This document shows positions 36,505 through 49,841 of a stretch of 64,000 nucleotides of DNA, one piece after another. How positions within the stretch are numbered: the first letter of the stretch is position 1; the number at the start of each line of letters is the position of its first letter. Where the stretch lies: contig OZ059894.1 in NCBI GenBank assembly GCA_964057225.1, forward strand, positions 2,356,001 to 2,420,000, given 5' to 3'. The notes beneath the pieces were generated by a model that was not told the origin of the DNA, searched no databases, and was given only the letters and a program-made list of their open reading frames with translations. The translations under genes were made by a program, and so were the position numbers. Source of the DNA: Auanema rhodensis. Its lineage: Eukaryota > Nematoda > Chromadorea > Rhabditida > Rhabditidae.

Positions 36505-38610
36505 AAATCGAGGATATAAGTGTGAACTTATATCAGTTGAGATCTCGGTGCATTTTTAAGCTAGCGCAAATCTGATAACACAGATCGACGCAGCTTAAAA
36601 ATCCGCATCGAATGCACTATACTACATTGAAGAACGCTTAATACAAAAATTAGTTATGATCGTTTGAAAAATAATGCATTAGTGTATGTTGAGTTTCCAT
36701 GTACACTCAACATAGCTTCCAAAAACATTTTGACAAAAATTTTTTCGAAAAATTTCAGAATAATTTAGCAAAAAGTAGATGTTTTTAGATTTCTTTTCTC
36801 AAGGCAAAGACGATGGACAATGTTATTCAACGAAAAAATTAATTCTTCAGGGTGAAAATCGAGGATATAAGTGTGAACTTATATCAATTGATATCTCGGT
36901 GCATTTTTAAGCTAGCGCAAATCTGATAACACAGATCGACGCAGCTTAAAAATCCGCATCGAATGCACTATACTACATTGAGAAACGCTCAATACAAAAA
37001 TTAGTTATGATCGTTTGAAAAATGATGCATTAGTGTATGTTGAGTTTCCATGTACACTCAACATTGCTTCCAAAAACATTTTGACAAAAATTTTTTCGGA
37101 AAATTTCAAAATAATGTAGCAAAAAGTAGATGTTTTTAGATTCCTTTTTTTAAGGCAAAGACGATGGACAATGTTATTCAACGAAAAAATTAATTCTTCA
37201 GGGTGAAAATCGAGGATATAAGTAAGAACATATATCTGTTGATATCTCGGCGCATTTTTAAGCTAGCGCAAATCTGATAACACAGACCGACGCAGCTTAA
37301 AAATCCGCATCGAATGCACTATTCTACATTGAGAAACGCTCAATACAAAAATTAGTTATGATCGTTTGAAAAATGATGCATTAGTGTATGTTGAGTTTCC
37401 ATGTACAATCAACATTGCTTCCAAAAACATTTTGACAAAAATTTTTTCGAAAAATTTCAAAATAATTTAGCAAAAAGTAGATGTTTTCAGATTTTTTTTT
37501 TCAAGGCAAAGACGATGGACAATGTTATTCAACGAAAAAATTAATTCTTCAGGGTGAAAATCGAGGATATAAGTGTGAACTTATATCAGTTGATATCTCG
37601 GTGCATTTTTAAGCTAGCGCAAATCTGATAACACAGATCGACGCAGCTTAAAAATCCGCATCGAATGCACTATACTACATTGAGAAACGCTTAATACAAA
37701 AATTAGTTATGATCGTTTGAAAAATGATGCATTAGTGTATGTTGAGTTTCCATGTACACTCAACATTGCTTCCAAAAACATTTTGACAAAAATTTTTTCG
37801 AAAAATTTCAAAATAATTTAGCAAAAAGTAGATGTTTTTAGATTCCTTTTTTCAAGGCAAAGACGATGGACATTGTTATTCAACGAAAAAATCAATTCTT
37901 CAGGGTGAAAATCGAGGATCTAAGTGTGAACTTATATCAGTTGATATCTCGGTGCATTTTTAAGCTAGCGCAAATCTGATAACACAGATCGACGCAGCTT
38001 AAAAATCCGCATCGAATGCACTATACTACATTGAGAAACGCTTAATACAAAAATTAGTTATGATCGTTTGAAAAATGATGCATTAGTGTATGTTGAGTTT
38101 CCATGTACACTCAACATTGCTTCCAAAAACATTTTGACAAAAATTTTTTCGAAAAATTTCAAAATAATTTAGCAAAAAGTAGATGTTTTTAGATTCCTTT
38201 TTTCAAGGCAAAGACGATGGACATTGTTATTCAACGAAAAAATCAATTCTTCAGGGTGAAAATCGAGGATCTAAGTGTGAACTTATATCAGTTGATATCT
38301 CGGTGCATTTTTAAGCTAGCGCAAATCTGATAACACAGATCGACGCAGCTTAAAAATCCGCATCGAATGCACTATACTACATTGAGAAACGCTCAATACA
38401 AAATGTAGTTATGATCGTTTGAAAAATGATGCATTAGTGTATGTTGAGTTTCCATGTACACTCAACATTGCTTCCAAAAACATTTTGACAAAAATTTTTT
38501 CGAAAAATTTCAAAATAATTTAGCAAGAAGTAAATGTTTTTAGATTCCTTTTTTCAAGGCAAAGACGATGGACAATGTTATTCAACGAAAAAATAATTTC
38601 TTCAGGGTGA
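36505..38610 (+). repeat. H-I/J-K-M-M-N segment (monomers 105-110)
   Basis: Monomer 105 is H, 106 has the A32 head with a J tail and a private tcggaaa, and 107 is K with the private tatctgttg and cggcgc. Monomers 108 and 109 are both M and adjacent, 109 with C12. Monomer 110 is N with gtaaatg (A274), a change shared with monomer 153 (53352). The segment leads into the 6-monomer higher-order array. Confidence 0.75.
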
Positions 38611-40716
38611 AAATCGAGGATATAAGTGTGAACTTATATCAGTTGATATCTCGGTGCATTTTTAAGCTAGCGCAAATCTGATAACACAGATCGACGCAGC
38701 TTAAAAATCCGCATCGAATGCACTATACTACATTGAGGAGCGCTTAATACAAAAATTAGTTATGATTGTTTGAAAAATGATGCATTAGTGTATGTTGAGT
38801 TTCCATGTACACTCAACATTGCTTCCAAAAACATTTTGACAAAAATTTTTTCGAAAAATTTCAAAATAATTTAGCAAAAAGTAGATGTTTTTAGATTCCT
38901 TTTTTCAAGGCAAAGACGATGGACAATGTTATTCAACGAAAAAATTAATTCTTCAGGGTGAAAATCGAGGATATAAGTGTGAACTTATATCAGTTGATAT
39001 CTCGGTGCATTTTTAAGCTAGCGCAAATCTGATAACACAGATCGACGCAGCTTAAAAATCCGCATCGAATGCACTATACTACATTGAGAAACGCTCAATA
39101 CAAAATGTAGTTATGATCGTTTGAAAAATGATGCATTAGTGTATGTTGAGTTTCCATGTACACTCAACATTGCTTCCAAAAACATTTTGACAAAAATTTT
39201 TTCGAAAAATTTCAAAATAATTTAGCAAGAAGTAGATGTTTTTAGATTCCTTTTTTCAAGGCAAAGACGATGGACATTGTTATTCAACGAAAAAATCAAT
39301 TCTTCAGGGTGAAAATCGAGGATCTAAGTGTGAACTTATATCAGTTGATATCTCGGTGCATTTTTAAGCTAGCGCAAATCTGATAACACAGATCGACGCA
39401 GCTTAAAAATCCGCATCGAATGCACTATCCTACATTGAGAAACGCTCAATACAAAATGTAGTTATGATCGTTTGAAAAATGATGCATTAGTGTATGTTGA
39501 GTTTCCATGTACACTCAACATTGCTTCCAAAAACATTTTGACAAAAATTTTTTCGAAAAATTTCAAAATAATTTAGCAAGAAGTAGATGTTTTTAGATTC
39601 CTTTTTTCAAGGCAAAGACGATGGACAATGTTATTCAACGAAAAAATAATTTCTTCAGGGTGAAAATCGAGGATATAAGTGTGAACTTATATCAGTTGAT
39701 ATCTCGGTGCATTTTTAAGCTAGCGCAAATCTGATAACACAGATCGACGCAGCTTAAAAATCCGCATCGAATGCACTATACTACATTGAGGAACGCTTAA
39801 TACAAAAATTAGTTATGATCGTTTGAAAAATAATGCATTAGTGTATGTTGAGTTTCCATGTACACTCAACATAGCTTCCAAAAACATTTTGACAAAAATT
39901 TTTTCGAAAAATTTCAAAATAATTTAGCGAAAAGTAGATGTTTTTAGATTCCTTTTTTCAAGGCAAAGACGATGGACATTGTTATTCAACGAAAAAATCA
40001 ATTCTTCAGGGTGAAAATCGAGGATCTAAGTGTGAACTTATATCAGTTGATATCTCGGTGCATTTTTAAGCTAGCGCAAATCTGATAACACAGATCGACG
40101 CAGCTTAAAAATCCGCATCGAATGCACTATACTACATTGAGAAACGCTCAATACAAAATGTAGTTATGATCGTTTGAAAAATGATGCATTAGTGTATGTT
40201 GAGTTTCCATGTACACTCAACATTGCTTCCAAAAACATTTTGACAAAAATTTTTTCGAAAAATTTCAAAATAATTTAGCGAAAAGTAGATGTTTTTAGAT
40301 TCCTTTTTTCAAGGCAAAGACGATGGACATTGTTATTCAACGAAAAAATCAATTCTTCAGGGTGAAAATCGAGGATCTAAGTGTGAACTTATATCAGTTG
40401 ATATCTCGGTGCATTTTTAAGCTAGCGCAAATCTGATAACACAGATCGACGCAGCTTAAAAATCCGCATCGAATGCACTATACTACATTGAGAAACGCTC
40501 AATACAAAATGTAGTTATGATCGTTTGAAAAATGATGCATTAGTGTATGTTGAGTTTCCATGTACACTCAACATTGCTTCCAAAAACATTTTGACAAAAA
40601 TTTTTTCGAAAAACTTCAAAATAATTTAGCGAAAAGTAGATGTTTTTAGATTCCTTTTTTCAAGGCAAAGACGATGGACAATGTTATTCAACGAAAAAAT
40701 AATTTCTTCAGGGTGA
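38611..40716 (+). repeat. 6-monomer higher-order unit, copy 1 (2106 bp)
   Basis: Monomers 111-116 are: O with gaggagcg and T157; N with a C336 tail; N with tatccta (C117 at 39429); S; an N-headed copy with an S-type tail; and the same with aaacttc (C at 40614). Every member has an equivalent 2106 bp downstream. The last monomer ends in the N-type tail (A336 T338), unlike its partner in copy 2, which places an exchange point in the second half of that monomer. Confidence 0.9.
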
Positions 40717-42822
40717 AAATCGAGGATATAAGTGTGAACTTATATCAGTTGATATCTCGGTGCATTTTTAAGCTAGCGCAAATCTGATAACACAGATCGA
40801 CGCAGCTTAAAAATCCGCATCGAATGCACTATACTACATTGAGGAGCGCTTAATACAAAAATTAGTTATGATTGTTTGAAAAATGATGCATTAGTGTATG
40901 TTGAGTTTCCATGTACACTCAACATTGCTTCCAAAAACATTTTGACAAAAATTTTTTCGAAAAATTTCAAAATAATTTAGCAAAAAGTAGATGTTTTTAG
41001 ATTCCTTTTTTCAAGGCAAAGACGATGGACAATGTTATTCAACGAAAAAATTAATTCTTCAGGGTGAAAATCGAGGATATAAGTGTGAACTTATATCAGT
41101 TGATATCTCGGTGCATTTTTAAGCTAGCGCAAATCTGATAACACAGATCGACGCAGCTTAAAAATCCGCATCGAATGCACTATACTACATTGAGAAACGC
41201 TCAATACAAAATGTAGTTATGATCGTTTGAAAAATGATGCATTAGTGTATGTTGAGTTTCCATGTACACTCAACATTGCTTCCAAAAACATTTTGACAAA
41301 AATTTTTTCGAAAAATTTCAAAATAATTTAGCAAGAAGTAGATGTTTTTAGATTCCTTTTTTCAAGGCAAAGACGATGGACATTGTTATTCAACGAAAAA
41401 ATCAATTCTTCAGGGTGAAAATCGAGGATCTAAGTGTGAACTTATATCAGTTGATATCTCGGTGCATTTTTAAGCTAGCGCAAATCTGATAACACAGATC
41501 GACGCAGCTTAAAAATCCGCATCGAATGCACTATCCTACATTGAGAAACGCTCAATACAAAATGTAGTTATGATCGTTTGAAAAATGATGCATTAGTGTA
41601 TGTTGAGTTTCCATGTACACTCAACATTGCTTCCAAAAACATTTTGACAAAAATTTTTTCGAAAAATTTCAAAATAATTTAGCAAGAAGTAGATGTTTTT
41701 AGATTCCTTTTTTCAAGGCAAAGACGATGGACAATGTTATTCAACGAAAAAATAATTTCTTCAGGGTGAAAATCGAGGATATAAGTGTGAACTTATATCA
41801 GTTGATATCTCGGTGCATTTTTAAGCTAGCGCAAATCTGATAACACAGATCGACGCAGCTTAAAAATCCGCATCGAATGCACTATACTACATTGAGGAAC
41901 GCTTAATACAAAAATTAGTTATGATCGTTTGAAAAATAATGCATTAGTGTATGTTGAGTTTCCATGTACACTCAACATAGCTTCCAAAAACATTTTGACA
42001 AAAATTTTTTCGAAAAATTTCAAAATAATTTAGCGAAAAGTAGATGTTTTTAGATTCCTTTTTTCAAGGCAAAGACGATGGACATTGTTATTCAACGAAA
42101 AAATCAATTCTTCAGGGTGAAAATCGAGGATCTAAGTGTGAACTTATATCAGTTGATATCTCGGTGCATTTTTAAGCTAGCGCAAATCTGATAACACAGA
42201 TCGACGCAGCTTAAAAATCCGCATCGAATGCACTATACTACATTGAGAAACGCTCAATACAAAATGTAGTTATGATCGTTTGAAAAATGATGCATTAGTG
42301 TATGTTGAGTTTCCATGTACACTCAACATTGCTTCCAAAAACATTTTGACAAAAATTTTTTCGAAAAATTTCAAAATAATTTAGCGAAAAGTAGATGTTT
42401 TTAGATTCCTTTTTTCAAGGCAAAGACGATGGACATTGTTATTCAACGAAAAAATCAATTCTTCAGGGTGAAAATCGAGGATCTAAGTGTGAACTTATAT
42501 CAGTTGATATCTCGGTGCATTTTTAAGCTAGCGCAAATCTGATAACACAGATCGACGCAGCTTAAAAATCCGCATCGAATGCACTATACTACATTGAGAA
42601 ACGCTCAATACAAAATGTAGTTATGATCGTTTGAAAAATGATGCATTAGTGTATGTTGAGTTTCCATGTACACTCAACATTGCTTCCAAAAACATTTTGA
42701 CAAAAATTTTTTCGAAAAACTTCAAAATAATTTAGCGAAAAGTAGATGTTTTTAGATTCCTTTTTTCAAGGCAAAGACGATGGACATTGTTATTCAACGA
42801 AAAAATCAATTCTTCAGGGTGA
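40717..42822 (+). repeat. 6-monomer higher-order unit, copy 2 (2106 bp)
   Basis: Monomers 117-122 repeat copy 1 position by position. The C117 marker is at 41535 and the aaacttc marker at 42720, each exactly 2106 bp after its partner. The final monomer ends with T316 and C336, not the N tail of copy 1. Confidence 0.9.
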
Positions 42823-44577
42823 AAATCGAGGATCTAAGTGTGAACTTATATCAGTTGATATCTCGGTGCATTTTTAAGCTAGCGCAAATCTGATAACACA
42901 GATCGACGCAGCTTAAAAATCCGCATCGAATGCACTATACTACATTGAGAAACGCTCAATACAAAATGTAGTTATGATCGTTTGAAAAATGATGCATTAG
43001 TGTATGTTGAGTTTCCATGTACGCTCAACATTGCTTCCAAAAACATTTTGACAAAAATTTTTTCGAAAAATTTCAAAATAATTTAGCAAAAAGTAGATGT
43101 TTTTAGATTCCTTTTTTCAAGGCAAAGACGATGGACAATGTTATTCAACGAAAAAATTAATTCTTCAGGGTGAAAATCGAGGATCTAAGTGTGAACTTAT
43201 ATCAGTTGATATCTCGGTGCATTTTTAAGCTAGCGCAAATCTGATAACACAGATCGACGCAGCTTAAAAATCCGCATCGAATGCACTATCCTACATTGAG
43301 AAACGCTCAATACAAAATGTAGTTATGATCGTTTGAAAAATGATGCATTAGTGTATGTTGAGTTTCCATGTACACTCAACATTGCTTCCAAAAACATTTT
43401 GACAAAAATTTTTTCGAAAAATTTCAAAATAATTTAGCAAGAAGTAGATGTTTTTAGATTCCTTTTTTCAAGGCAAAGACGATGGACAATGTTATTCAAC
43501 GAAAAAATAATTTCTTCAGGGTGAAAATCGAGGATATAAGTGTGAACTTATATCAGTTGATATCTCGGTGCATTTTTAAGCTAGCGCAAATCTGATAACA
43601 CAGATCGACGCAGCTTAAAAATCCGCATCGAATGCACTATACTACATTGAGGAACGCTTAATACAAAAATTAGTTATGATCGTTTGAAAAATAATGCATT
43701 AGTGTATGTTGAGTTTCCATGTACACTCAACATAGCTTCCAAAAACATTTTGACAAAAATTTTTTCGAAAAATTTCAAAATAATTTAGCGAAAAGTAGAT
43801 GTTTTTAGATTCCTTTTTTCAAGGCAAAGACGATGGACATTGTTATTCAACGAAAAAATCAATTCTTCAGGGTGAAAATCGAGGATCTAAGTGTGAACTT
43901 ATATCAGTTGATATCTCGGTGCATTTTTAAGCTAGCGCAAATCTGATAACACAGATCGACGCAGCTTAAAAATCCGCATCGAATGCACTATACTACATTG
44001 AGAAACGCTCAATACAAAATGTAGTTATGATCGTTTGAAAAATGATGCATTAGTGTATGTTGAGTTTCCATGTACACTCAACATTGCTTCCAAAAACATT
44101 TTGACAAAAATTTTTTCGAAAAATTTCAAAATAATTTAGCGAAAAGTAGATGTTTTTAGATTCCTTTTTTCAAGGCAAAGACGATGGACATTGTTATTCA
44201 ACGAAAAAATCAATTCTTCAGGGTGAAAATCGAGGATCTAAGTGTGAACTTATATCAGTTGATATCTCGGTGCATTTTTAAGCTAGCGCAAATCTGATAA
44301 CACAGATCGACGCAGCTTAAAAATCCGCATCGAATGCACTATACTACATTGAGAAACGCTCAATACAAAATGTAGTTATGATCGTTTGAAAAATGATGCA
44401 TTAGTGTATGTTGAGTTTCCATGTACACTCAACATTGCTTCCAAAAACATTTTGACAAAAATTTTTTCGAAAAACTTCAAAATAATTTAGCGAAAAGTAG
44501 ATGTTTTTAGATTCCTTTTTTCAAGGCAAAGACGATGGACATTGTTATTCAACGAAAAAATCAATTCTTCAGGGTGA
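42823..44577 (+). repeat. 6-monomer higher-order unit, copy 3, shortened to 5 monomers (1755 bp)
   Basis: Monomers 123-127. The C117 marker (43290) and the aaacttc marker (44475) lie 1755 bp after those of copy 2, so one monomer has been lost. Monomer 123 has an N-type head with C12, then G201 and an O-like tail (A316, T336). It stands in place of the first two monomers of the unit and is best explained as their fusion. It is also the source of the only break I saw in the C336-C12 linkage. Confidence 0.85.
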
Positions 44578-47500
44578 AAATCGAGGATCTAAGTGTGAAC
44601 TTATATCAGTTGATATCTCGGTGCATTTTTAAGCTAGCGCAAATCTGATAACACAGATCGACGCAGCTTAAAAATCCGCATCGAATGCACTATACTACAT
44701 TGAGAAACGCTCAATACAAAATGTAGTTATGATCGTTTGAAAAATGATGCATTAGTGTATGTTGAGTTTCCATGTACACTCAACATTGCTTCCAAAAACA
44801 TTTTGACAAAAATTTTTTCGAAAAATTTCAAAATAATTTAGCAAGAAGTAGATGTTTTTAGATTCCTTTTTTCAAGGCAAAGACGATGGACAATGTTATT
44901 CAACGAAAAAATAATTTCTTCAGGGTGAAAATCGAGGATATAAGTGTGAACTTATATCAGTTGATATCTCGGTGCATTTTTAAGCTAGCGCAAATCTGAT
45001 AACACAGATCGACGCAGCTTAAAAATCCGCATCGAATGCACTATACTACATTGAGGAACGCTTAATACAAAAATTAGTTATGATCGTTTGAAAAATAATG
45101 CATTAGTGTATGTTGAGTTTCCATGTACACTCAACATAGCTTCCAAAAACATTTTGACAAAAATTTTTTCGAAAAATTTCAAAATAATTTAGCGAAAAGT
45201 AGATGTTTTTAGATTCCTTTTTTCAAGGCAAAGACGATGGACATTGTTATTCAACGAAAAAATCAATTCTTCAGGGTGAAAATCGAGGATCTAAGTGTGA
45301 ACTTATATCAGTTGATATCTCGGTGCATTTTTAAGCTAGCGCAAATCTGATAACACAGATCGACGCAGCTTGAAAATCCGCATCGAATGCACTATACTAC
45401 ATTGAGGAACGCTTAATACAAAAATTAGTTATGATCGTTTGAAAAATAATGCATTAGTGTATGTTGAGTTTCCATGTACACTCAACATAGCTTCCAAAAA
45501 CATTTTGACAAAAATTTTTTCGAAAAATTTCGAAATAATTTAGCAAAAAGTAGATGTTTTTAGATTCCTTTTTTCAAGGCAAAGACGATGGACATTGTTA
45601 TTCAACGAAAAAATCAATTCTTCAGGGTGAAAATCGAGGATCTAAGTGTGAACTTATATCAGTTGATATCTCGGTGCATTTTTAAGCTAACGCAAATCTG
45701 ATAACACAGATCGACGCAGCTTAAAAATCCGCATCGAATGCACTATACTACATTGAGAAACGCTCAATACAAAATGTAGTTATGATCGTTTGAAAAATGA
45801 TGCATTAGTGTATGTTGAGTTTCCATGTACACTCAACATTGCTTCCAAAAACATTTTGACAAAAATTTTTTCGAAAAATTTCAAAATAATTTAGCAAGAA
45901 GTAGATGTTTTTAGATTCCTTTTTTCAAGGCAAAGACGATGGACAATGTTATTCAACGAAAAAATAATTTCTTCAGGGTGAAAATCGAGGATATAAGTGT
46001 GAACTTATATCAGTTGATATCTCGGTGCATTTTTAAGCTAGCGCAAATCTGATAACACAGATCGACGCAGCTTAAAAATCCGCATCGAATGCACTATACT
46101 ACATTGAGGAACGCTTAATACAAAAATTAGTTATGATCGTTTGAAAAATAATGCATTAGTGTATGTTGAGTTTCCATGTACACTCAACATAGCTTCCAAA
46201 AACATTTTGACAAAAATTTTTTCGAAAAATTTCAAAATAATTTAGCGAAAAGTAGATGTTTTTAGATTCCTTTTTTCAAGGCAAAGACGATGGACATTGT
46301 TATTCAACGAAAAAATCAATTCTTCAGGGTGAAAATCGAGGATCTAAGTGTGAACTTATATCAGTTGATATCTCGGTGCATTTTTAAGCTAGCGCAAATC
46401 TGATAACACAGATCGACGCAGCTTAAAAATCCGCATCGAATGCACTATACTACATTGAGAAACGCTCAATACAAAATGTAGTTATGATCGTTTGAAAAAT
46501 GATGCATTAGTGTATGTTGAGTTTCCATGTACACTCAACATTGCTTCCAAAAACATTTTGACAAAAATTTTTTCGAAAAATTTCAAAATAATTTAGCAAG
46601 AAGTAGATGTTTTTAGATTCCTTTTTTCAAGGCAAAGACGATGGACAATGTTATTCAACGAAAAAATAATTTCTTCAGGGTGAAAATCGAGGATATAAGT
46701 GTGAACTTATATCAGTTGATATCTCGGTGCATTTTTAAGCTAGCGCAAATCTGATAACACAGATCGACGCAGCTTGAAAATCCGCATCGAATGCACTATA
46801 CTAAATTGAGAAACGCTTAATACAAAAATTAGTTATGATCGTTTGAAAAATAATGCATTAGTGTATGTTGAGTTTCCATGTACACTCAACATAGCTTCCA
46901 AAAACATTTTGACAAAAATTTTTTCGAAAAATTTCAAAATAATTTAGCGAAAAGTAGATGTTTTTAGATTCCTTTTTTCAAGGCAAAGACGATGGACATT
47001 GTTATTCAACGAAAAAATCAATTCTTCAGGGTGAAAATCGAGGATCTAAGTGTGAACTTATATCAGTTGATATCTCGGTGCATTTTTAAGCTAGCGCAAA
47101 TCTGATAACACAGATCGACGCAGCTTAAAAATCCGCATCGAATGCACTATACTACATTGAGGAACGCTTAATACAAAAATTAGTTATGATCGTTTGAAAA
47201 ATAATGCATTAGTGTATGTTGAGTTTCCATGTACACTCAACATAGCTTCCAAAAACATTTTGACAAAAATTTTTTCGAAAAATTTCAGAATAATTTAGCA
47301 AAAAGTAGATGTTTTTAGATTTCTTTTCTCAAGGCAAAGACGATGGACAATGTTATTCAACGAAAAAATTATTTCTTCAGGGTGAAAATCGAGGATATAA
47401 GTGTGAACTTATATCAATTGATATCTCGGTGCATTTTTAAGCTAGCGCAAATCTGATAACACAGATCGACGCAGCTTGAAAATCCGCATCGAATGCACTA

Positions 47501-49491
47501 TACTACATTGAGAAACGCTTAATACAAAAATTAGTTATGATTGTTTGAAAAATGATGCATTAGTGTATGTTGAGTTTCCATGTACGCTCAACATTGCTTC
47601 CAAAAACATTTTGACAAAAATTTTTTCGAAAAATTTCAAAATAATTTAGCAAAAAGTAGATGTTTTTAGATTCCTTTTTTCAAGGCAAAGACGATGGACA
47701 ATGTTATTCAACGAAAAAATTAATTCTTCAGGGTGAAAATCGAGGATATAAGTGTGAACTTATATCAGTTGAGATCTCGGTGCATTTTTAAGCTAGCGCA
47801 AATCTGATAACACAGATCGACGCAGCTTAAAAATCCGCATCGAATGCACTATACTACATTGAAGAACGCTTAATACAAAAATTAGTTATGATCGTTTGAA
47901 AAATAATGCATTAGTGTATGTTGAGTTTCCATGTACACTCAACATAGCTTCCAAAAACATTTTGACAAAAATTTTTTCGAAAAATTTCAGAATAATTTAG
48001 CAAAAAGTAGATGTTTTTAGATTTCTTTTCTCAAGGCAAAGACGATGGACAATGTTATTCAACGAAAAAATTAATTCTTCAGGGTGAAAATCGAGGATAT
48101 AAGTGTGAACTTATATCAATTGATATCTCGGTGCATTTTTAAGCTAGCGCAAATCTGATAACACAGATCGACGCAGCTTAAAAATCCGCATCGAATGCAC
48201 TATACTACATTGAGAAACGCTCAATACAAAATGTAGTTATGATCGTTTGAAAAATGATGCATTAGTGTATGTTGAGTTTCCATGTACACTCAACATTGCT
48301 TCCAAAAACATTTTGACAAAAATTTTTTCGAAAAATTTCAAAATAATTTAGCGAAAAGTAGATGTTTTTAGATTCCTTTTTTCAAGGCAAAGACGATGGA
48401 CATTGTTATTCAACGAAAAAATCAATTCTTCAGGGTGAAAATCGAGGATCTAAGTGTGAACTTATATCAGTTGATATCTCGGTGCATTTTTAAGCTAGCG
48501 CAAATCTGATAACACAGATCGACGCAGCTTAAAAATCCGCATCGAATGCACTATACTACATTGAGGAACGCTTAATACAAAAATTAGTTATGATCGTTTG
48601 AAAAATAATGCATTAGTGTATGTTGAGTTTCCATGTACACTCAACATAGCTTCCAAAAACATTTTGACAAAAATTTTTTCGAAAAATTTCAAAATAATTT
48701 AGCGAAAAGTAGATGTTTTTAGATTCCTTTTTTCAAGGCAAAGACGATGGACATTGTTATTCAACGAAAAAATCAATTCTTCAGGGTGAAAATCGAGGAT
48801 CTAAGTGTGAACTTATATCAGTTGATATCTCGGTGCATTTTTAAGCTAGCGCAAATCTGATAACACAGATCGACGCAGCTTAAAAATCCGCATCGAATGC
48901 ACTATACTACATTGAGGAACGCTTAATACAAAAATTAGTTATGATCGTTTGAAAAATAATGCATTAGTGTATGTTGAGTTTCCATGTACACTCAACATAG
49001 CTTCCAAAAACATTTTGACAAAAATTTTTTCGAAAAATTTCAAAATAATTTAGCGAAAAGTAGATGTTTTTAGATTCCTTTTTTCAAGGCAAAGACGATG
49101 GACATTGTTATTCAACGAAAAAATCAATTCTTCAGGGTGAAAATCGAGGATCTAAGTGTGAACTTATATCAGTTGATATCTCGGTGCATTTTTAAGCTAG
49201 CGCAAATCTGATAACACAGATCGACGCAGCTTAAAAATCCGCATCGAATGCACTATACTACATTGAGAAACGCTCAATACAAAATGTAGTTATGATCGTT
49301 TGAAAAATGATGCATTAGTGTATGTTGAGTTTCCATGTACACTCAACATTGCTTCCAAAAACATTTTGACAAAAATTTTTTCGAAAAATTTCAAAATAAT
49401 TTAGCAAGAAGTAGATGTTTTTAGATTCCTTTTTTCAAGGCAAAGACGATGGACAATGTTATTCAACGAAAAAATAATTTCTTCAGGGTGA
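44578..49491 (+). repeat. N/S-rich segment with an F-H-A32 module (monomers 128-141)
   Basis: N and S copies alternate at 44578-46683. Monomer 131 (45631) has ctaacgc, which removes the usual GCTAGC site. Monomer 134 (46684) has the private-looking ctaaattg seen also at 51246 and 57213. Monomers 136-138 are F with the A32 head, H, and an A32-headed copy with an N-like middle and S-like tail. Monomers 139 and 140 (48439 and 48790) are adjacent S copies that agree at all diagnostic positions, a likely single-monomer duplication. Confidence 0.8.
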
Positions 49492-49841
49492 AAATCGAGG
49501 ATATAAGTGTGAACTTATATCAGTTGATATCTCGGTGCATTTTTAAGCTAGCGCAAATCTGATAACACAGATCGACGCAGCTTAAAAATCCGCATCGAAT
49601 GCACTATACTACATTGAAGAACGCTTAATACAAAAATTAGTTATGATCGTTTGAAAAATAATGCATTAGTGTATGTTGAGTTTCCATGTACACTCAACAT
49701 AGCTTCCAAAAACATTTTGACAAAAATTTTTTCGAAAAATTTCAAAATAATTTAGCGAAAAGTAGATGTTTTTAGATTCCTTTTTCAAGGCAAAGACGAT
49801 GGACAATGTTATTCAACGAAAAAATTAATTCTTCAGGGTGA
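49492..49841 (+). repeat. 350-bp monomer (monomer 142) with one-base deletion
   Basis: One T is missing from the run that normally holds six T at monomer positions 290-295 (gattcctttttcaagg, near 49777-49792). From here on all monomer starts shift by one. The copy has an A127 head, G266, A316 and an unaltered taattc end. The same deletion with the same tail is in monomer 179. These are the only two net length changes in the array. Confidence 0.95.
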
